This document shows, in pieces, positions 58,241-64,000 of a stretch of DNA of 64,000 nucleotides (the first letter of the stretch is position 1; every line of letters begins with the position of its first letter). Under the pieces are notes generated by a model, which saw only the letters and a program-made list of their open reading frames with translations, made no database searches and was not told the origin of the DNA. Source of the DNA: Phylloscopus collybita. Lineage: Eukaryota; Chordata; Aves; Passeriformes; Phylloscopidae. The stretch lies in contig JAJNNQ010000137.1 in the NCBI GenBank assembly GCA_027886175.1, positions 32,908,001 to 32,972,000 of the forward strand, in the 5' to 3' direction. Position numbers and translations under genes: made by a program.

Positions 58241-60130
58241 TCGGGCAGTGTGGGGTGGTGTGGGGAAGGGGCACAGCAGCCACCCTGGCTCAGAGCAGGG
58301 CTGTCACTTCTCTTGCTGAGAAAGCTGCCGTAATGCGATGGCTCATCCGTCAGCCCGTGGCAGCAGCCTTTGCACCGCCACACCGTGGTGCCCAGTGACC
58401 TACTTTGGGCATTTCTTCTTGTCCCCTACTGCACAAAAGCTGACTAAGGCACACAGGAGGGGACAGCAAAGGTCATTCCTCATTCAAGGTCCTGAACAGC
58501 CCAGAGGATACATAACCCAATTTCCACAGTCAGATCATTCACTGCTGAGAGGAGGGGCTTAAGTGGTGGCTTTTATTCTGTTTTAAAATAAATAAGAAAA
58601 CACAAGAAGAGGAGTATCCTCCCGTTTGATAATATGAAGTTTCAATGTTGCACAGTGCTGACTTCCTAACTTCCTTCCAGTTTTTGTAGTGGAAAGAAGC
58701 CCAGCTCTCACGGAGACAGCCAAAGCTTTTGGCAGGTGGTGGAGGAACTACTGACTCTACTGGTGCTTGAAAAGCCAAAGGATGTTTTGCTGAGAAAAGT
58801 GTATTGGCTAAACAGAGAAAGAGTAGCAGTGGCAGCAGAGTGTTTAGCTCTCAGGCCACTGCTGTGGATCAATGTTTCAAGCCACACACAGCTCCAGGAA
58901 GTGGCACTGTCCCAGCCTGCACGAACACCTCCTCAGACAGCATAAGGAAACCACAGAGGATCCTCCCAGGTTTTAAGTTCTCCTTGGCAGAGATACACAA
59001 TTTGTTTCTTACTCTGTGGCTCACATGGGCTTACCCTGACCAGAAGGATCCACAGTTGCTCTGTTCAGTCACTGCTACCCCATGGAACAAGCCTTGATGT
59101 TAGTCTGGATAGAACTCACGCATGGGGAGCAAGTGAAATGGGAAAAGTATTCACAAGAGATGGTACATGATGAAGGTACCATTCTTGTATATAGGAATAT
59201 TGCTTTTTCCACAAACTTGCCTTTTGAGGGGAAAATACTCCTGTTATAATATAGAGAAGCCTAAACAGATCAACAATTTAGCATCCTAAAACCCAGTTAG
59301 CTGAACCAGCTCAGTTATTGTTTGAGAAACAAACAAACCAACCGCTCATTCAGACATACCGCTGTAACTGCAGGTACTCCGTGTCTCTGCATTTTCCACA
59401 AGGGCATTTGCACATCACACAGCTGGCAGCACCAGTCTCTGCCAGCACTCTGGCTCCAGCCAGAGCCAGCCAGACCAAGTGTTTCCTGCCGGGGAGCTCT
59501 TATGGCTCAGTGGTGTCACTCGCTCTCCACAGCAGTGCTGCAGCTCACCTGGACTGCAGCGGCCTTGGCCTCAAGCCCAGGTCCTGCCACCCCTCAGCCC
59601 TTTCCTAACAGTCAGCCCCCCTGGACACCCACCTCCACCTGGCCCCAGCAGGGCTGGAGCCCTAGCACAGCGTTTTGGTTCCTCTTACCCAGCCATCCCA
59701 CTGCTCAGCAAGGCTAAAACCAATAGAAAGGAAAACAGGAAATGGCAGGCCTCGGAGCAGTCCGCCCAATGCACCGTCCCCACCAGATGCGAGAACAAAA
59801 CTTGTGCAGTGGCACTGAGGTGGCACCAAGGGAGAGAAGAGCCCTGTATTCCCTTACCTTCTTACACAGCAGGAACGGTGAGGGCTGGCAGGCCCGAGGG
59901 CTGGAAGGAGACACGCACGATTTGATGCTGACTGAGGGATCAAATAGAGTTAAATGACATGATCTGGGGCTGGTTGAATTGGAGGTCAGCAGGTTTTCTC
60001 TTATCTTTCTCAATATATATATATTCAAATTAAAAATGCCGGAATATACTCTTTACTGTAACTCTGCAGTCAGCTGAGCCCCTGCCCCACGGCTGCACAA
60101 GTAGTGTGCCCTATGTCTGTCCCTTCTCCC

Positions 60131-60414
60131 GAGTAACAAGTGATAAGCCAAGATGACATGGCCTCAAGTTGAATCACAGGAGGTTTAGATTGGATGTTAG
60201 GAAAAGTTTCTTCAGTGAAGAGGTTGTCAAGCACAGGAGCAGGCTGCCCAGGGAAGTGGCTGAGTCACCATCCCTGGAGGTACTTGAAAGCCATACAGAT
60301 GTATGGCACTTGGAGACATGGTTTGGGGGTTAACAAGGCAGTGCTGCATTGACAATTGGACTCGATGATCTGAAAGGTCTTTTCCAACCTAAACAGTTCT
60401 ATGATTCTATGATC
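60131..60414 (+). mobile_element. CR1 LINE 3' tail, sense
   Basis: About 285 bp with a clear CR1 consensus flavour: GGCCTCAAGTTGAATCACAGGAGG, AGATTGGATGTTAGGAAAA, AGGCTGCCCAGGGAAGTGGCTGAGTCACC, then CTCGATGATCTGAAAGG and the end TTCTATGATTCTATGAT. The terminal octamer-like repeat is intact. 5'-truncated, as most CR1 copies are. Confidence 0.93.
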
Positions 60415-63400
60415 CCCAGTTGTGTCACTGGCATCTACCAGCAGGGTCAGGCCACACTGGTCACCACAGACATGCGAGAGGAGCTTAGTGATTCAGGGTT
60501 GGAGGTTGAGGATTTCCCTTTTTTTAATTAACAAACTACATCTATTTATTTTTTTCAAGGATGATACTAATAGAATATGAACATGAAGTATGAGGCAAAA
60601 AAAAAATTCAGCTGTAAAATATAGACAAGTTGTGCTGTACAAAGGAGGTCAAACACTTGCGGGTTCAAAATCAATAATAGCTGCACTTTGTGCAGCACCA
60701 TGGATAAACCAGAACCAAACCCTGCCTGCTCTCATCTCTGTGAAGCACATCGATTCCTCCCTTAATATCTGCCATGTGCCTTTTCAGTAGTGTACACTGA
60801 CATCTATAAACCCTGACCAAACAACATAAAATAGTGATTTACATTTATTTGAATGAATTACGCTCCAGGAGGGACAAATCACTGAGCCCAGCACTCCTCT
60901 GGAGGTGAATGAGACATTCATTTAAATGGTCAGGCTTCTGGCAGTGAGTTTTTGATTGCGAAGAAATGGCATTAACATGGATGTTGGTACTATAGTAATG
61001 AATAGAGAATTTAAATGTGTTAAAAGTGGAAAATGCCTAAAATCCTTCATGACTTCAACCTAGAACTGCTGAGCATCTTAAAACAACTCACTGCAACACA
61101 TATTTTAATTGGGTTTTTACCTGCCTACAATCTTTTCTGAGACAGACACTACAGTAGCACCCCAGCACCCCCAGCAAACAGCATCAAGGTGTGTAAAACA
61201 GGGTTATCCATCAACACTCACAAGTTTAAGCTGAATTTCACCTGGACAGTTATCTCAGCTATTTATTTTTTTCCTGCAAGCTACTACAAGAATATGTTAA
61301 AAATTAATTTCCAACCTAGTGTGAAGACCATTTTTAAATTTGTCATATATATCACAAGGCTTATTTTACGATTAAAGTGGAAGTTGTTCTGAACAAAATG
61401 AGTCTATATACAATGTTACAATCAGAGATAGAAATGTGGCTCATCTGGGGCTGTTAAATCATATTGTAATTCAGAACTCTCCTCTGTACCCCTCCCAAAA
61501 TTACAAATTAAAAACAAATAAATATATATGTATGCCTATATCATTTCTTGAAAACATTGGACCAGGTACATTGCAAAATTCCTGCTGCATGTTTTATTTC
61601 TCTATTAAAGTATTAAAACTTAACTTTGTCAAACCCTGGAAGTTCAGATCTAGTATAATTTCTTACGTACTCTAGGCCTAAATGCCATTTGTATCCATGT
61701 ACATCCATGAGTTGTGCACATGAAAATGTGCATGTTCAGCTGATTTACAAGCTTTTATGTAAAAACTTGAGTTTCTTCTATACCTGTGTTGTAATATTGG
61801 GTCTCTGGTTTGGCCTCTATAGAAATAATTTTATATTCTGTTTACATGCCATCAGTTTGTGTGTTTTCCATTTCACTGTCTTTTTTCCTGCTTTATAGGC
61901 ATACCAGCAGGCTCCAGCATTTCAATGAGATTTCTGTGTGCAGTACAGTTCCATCTCCAGTACCAGGCAGAATTTTTATTACCTTGAAGCAAACTCAATT
62001 TTTTTAGAGATCTATTAGTAACCCTAGTCATAGAATAATTCAGTTATGCCTAATGTGCTTTTCATTCTTAGTTAATAAAATCGATGGGAAGGCAGTTCCT
62101 GAAGATAATTTAACTTTTCCCAATGTTTCCTTTTCTTGGTGAAAAAAACCAAGGAGTTTTGCTCAGGCTTTACAAATTTAGCAGCATCTGCCCCAGATAT
62201 CAGCTGCGGAAGGAGCCACGTTTGAGGGTGCCCATGCAGGGTGGCAGCACTACCCTGGTCCCTGCACTGCAACCTCCAGGGCTCACCCCTGGTCACCACA
62301 ACATCAGAGGGACATTTTCGCCTCTGCTAACCTGACTGAGACTAAGTGTGAGAGCATTCAAATCTATACAACTCCTCTAATACACACTGAATCCTACGTG
62401 TCATGGTCCAAGTAAAGCAGCACTCGAATGCCATAGGAGACAGTCCACACCTTGCTCCCTTGGAGGAGGACTGGAGGTAAATATGTCGCCTGTGCCATCC
62501 CTACAAGACTACTGAGTGTCACACACATCATCCCCAAGACTCTTTGCCCTCTTTGCTAAAGCCAACACAAACATCTCCAGTGCCTGCAGTGGCTTGGTTT
62601 CCCCACTGCATCCACTTTTCAAAGCACTGGCAACAATCATGTCTCATCTGACTAAAGGAAGGATGCCAGTATCAAATAAAACACATCAAGCAGGGAGGAA
62701 AACCCATTTGTATGTGGCAGAAATGCTTGTAGAATCAGGTGCTGCAATTCTGCAAAAGGAAATACAAATCACTTTGGGGTTATGCTTAGGTGCAGGAATA
62801 TTTTCCAGTGTTGCTTGCAGTAGTCTGAGTAAGAGTGAGGGATAATCAAGTCTGCTCATAACTTCTGTCAAGATAGCACTGAAGTGGGACCAGTGCTCTT
62901 CTCTCCAGGGCTTCTGTAATTCACTCCTGTCTCTGGGAAATGCTGCCCAGCACCTCTGGTGTCCCACTCCACTGGAAGCAGAGTTTGACAGGGGAAGGAC
63001 GTGAGTGCAGGATGCTCTTAAACTGGGCAGAAGATGATTCTGCGTCAGAGTGGCAAAAAAAGGGGCAAAAGATTCAGCCAAAGAGGCAATGAGCTGGGTG
63101 CAACCTTCTCTCATGTACCCAAGTGAAGGGAGATATTTTGCTGCAGGGTATCCTCACTGCCAGGACCGGGTGTGCGGGGAAAGGAAGCAGCAGGACCTGG
63201 GGGAAGTTGCAGATGTTTCAACACTTAAAAGACCGGGGAGGAAAAAAAGGTCACTGTAATTCAGGTGAAAAGTGACGTTTGAATTCCTGTCAAGCTTCCT
63301 ATCCACCACAAGTGATTTTGTGTCCTCTGCCATTGAAGGCAGGAGTGGCTGAGCTGGCCACTGAGGCTGTGTAAGGAGCCTGGATCATGCAGGAGGTGAG

Positions 63401-64000
63401 ACTAGACATGAACAGGCAATGAAAGGCACCACCAGATTTTGTACCCACACACAGATCTGGTACAATTCTGTCTCAAGAATGATTGTTTGTAAAACTGTCC
63501 TGTTTAACTCAAAGCAGAGAGTCCTTTGGAAACTTCATTTCCCTTCGTGTACTGTTGCATGCATTACTCAGAGTATGAAATATAAAACAATTTATTTTAA
63601 GCTCTAGCTTGTACCTCAGGGTAACTGAATATTAAAAATTCATGGTTAGTTCATAACAGTTTCTCGTAATTTGTGTGGGTTTCCACGGGGTTTACCTTTT
63701 AAGGGGAGCTGAATGCACATTTCATGGTGGAAGCACTGGCATTTGGCCTCAAGCAAAATCCCAGTCCCCAGCAAGTTAACCTATACAGGAACACAAGACT
63801 TATGCTATTGGCTTGTACTACAAAATATACAGTCTAAACTTCTTAAAGGAAAAATCCTCCAAAAAGGCCTAAATCAAACTGTCCAACAGCCCTTGAGTAG
63901 CTTCTGTTTAAATCTGACTATTTTACAAGTGACATGCTCTCTTCCAGATTCAAACACCAAACCAGAGAGTCCTGCCATCCTTTAAGAGCTTCAAGAGCTG

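Larger units (their letters stand above)
57281..64000. other. Intergenic region downstream of SRGAP1
   Basis: Contains two sense CR1 tails (58107-58240 and 60131-60414). The part from about 60530 to 62060 is AT-rich and, on the minus strand, carries AATAAA hexamers at several points including 60545-60550 and 61261-61266. No exon with recognisable protein similarity was found on either strand; open frames at 58016, 59322, 59479 and 62686-63114 look like chance. Confidence 0.7.

Noticed and set aside
59322..59925. Overlapping 131- and 148-codon + strand open frames
   Set aside because: GC-rich stretch with low stop-codon frequency; Ser/Pro/Trp-rich text in overlapping frames indicates chance.
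62686..63114. 142-codon minus-strand open frame downstream of SRGAP1
   Set aside because: No recognised family; considered as an exon of a convergent gene but nothing in the translation supports that.
1..64000. CRISPR arrays, operons, tRNA and rRNA genes
   Set aside because: Looked for and not seen; the window is vertebrate intronic and intergenic DNA.

Overview
The window is vertebrate nuclear DNA, almost certainly from a bird and probably a songbird. The evidence is several CR1-type LINE fragments (some ending in the TTCTATGATTCTATG-type tail), a solo LTR of a family common in songbirds, AT-rich introns and GT-AG splicing. No bacterial-style operons, CRISPR arrays, rRNA or tRNA genes were seen.

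One protein-coding gene occupies most of the window on the + strand: SRGAP1, SLIT-ROBO Rho GTPase-activating protein 1. Its first exons lie upstream of base 1. Eighteen constitutive-path exons plus one alternative exon (numbered 5 to 22 by inference) run from 5484 to the stop codon at 54567-54569. Every exon junction keeps one open reading frame. The exons encode, in order, the second part of the inverse F-BAR domain (5484-16422), a variable linker (20669-23810), the RhoGAP domain with its arginine finger (26973-42250), a short acidic linker (43359-43438), the SH3 domain (51133-51313) and a long disordered Ser/Pro/Arg-rich tail (51880-54569). A 3' UTR of about 2.7 kb follows, with four AATAAA hexamers; the most distal, at 57256, has the best downstream GT-rich element.

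The most interesting feature is a pair of cassette exons between the F-BAR and RhoGAP domains: a 103-nt exon at 23166-23268 and a 34-nt exon at 23777-23810. Both start and end in the same phases. Using exactly one keeps the frame, while using both or neither leads quickly to a stop codon. They swap a proline-rich basic segment for a short Arg-rich segment holding an RxRxxS motif. The surrounding introns hold seven UGCAUG motifs, an upstream 28-nt micro-exon and a pure CCCTT pentanucleotide array.

Region by region: 1-5483 is an intron with a 1.5-kb antisense CR1; 5484-16422 holds F-BAR exons separated by introns of up to 7 kb; 16423-26972 is the alternative-splicing region; 26973-42250 holds the RhoGAP exons, including a 9.8-kb intron and a CR1 remnant at about 40.2-40.95 kb; 42251-51132 holds a solo LTR and a 7.7-kb intron; 51133-57280 holds the SH3, tail and 3' UTR; 57281-64000 is intergenic with two sense CR1 tails and possibly the 3' UTR of a convergent gene. 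I found no wholly new gene system. The remaining findings are regulatory or structural candidates.
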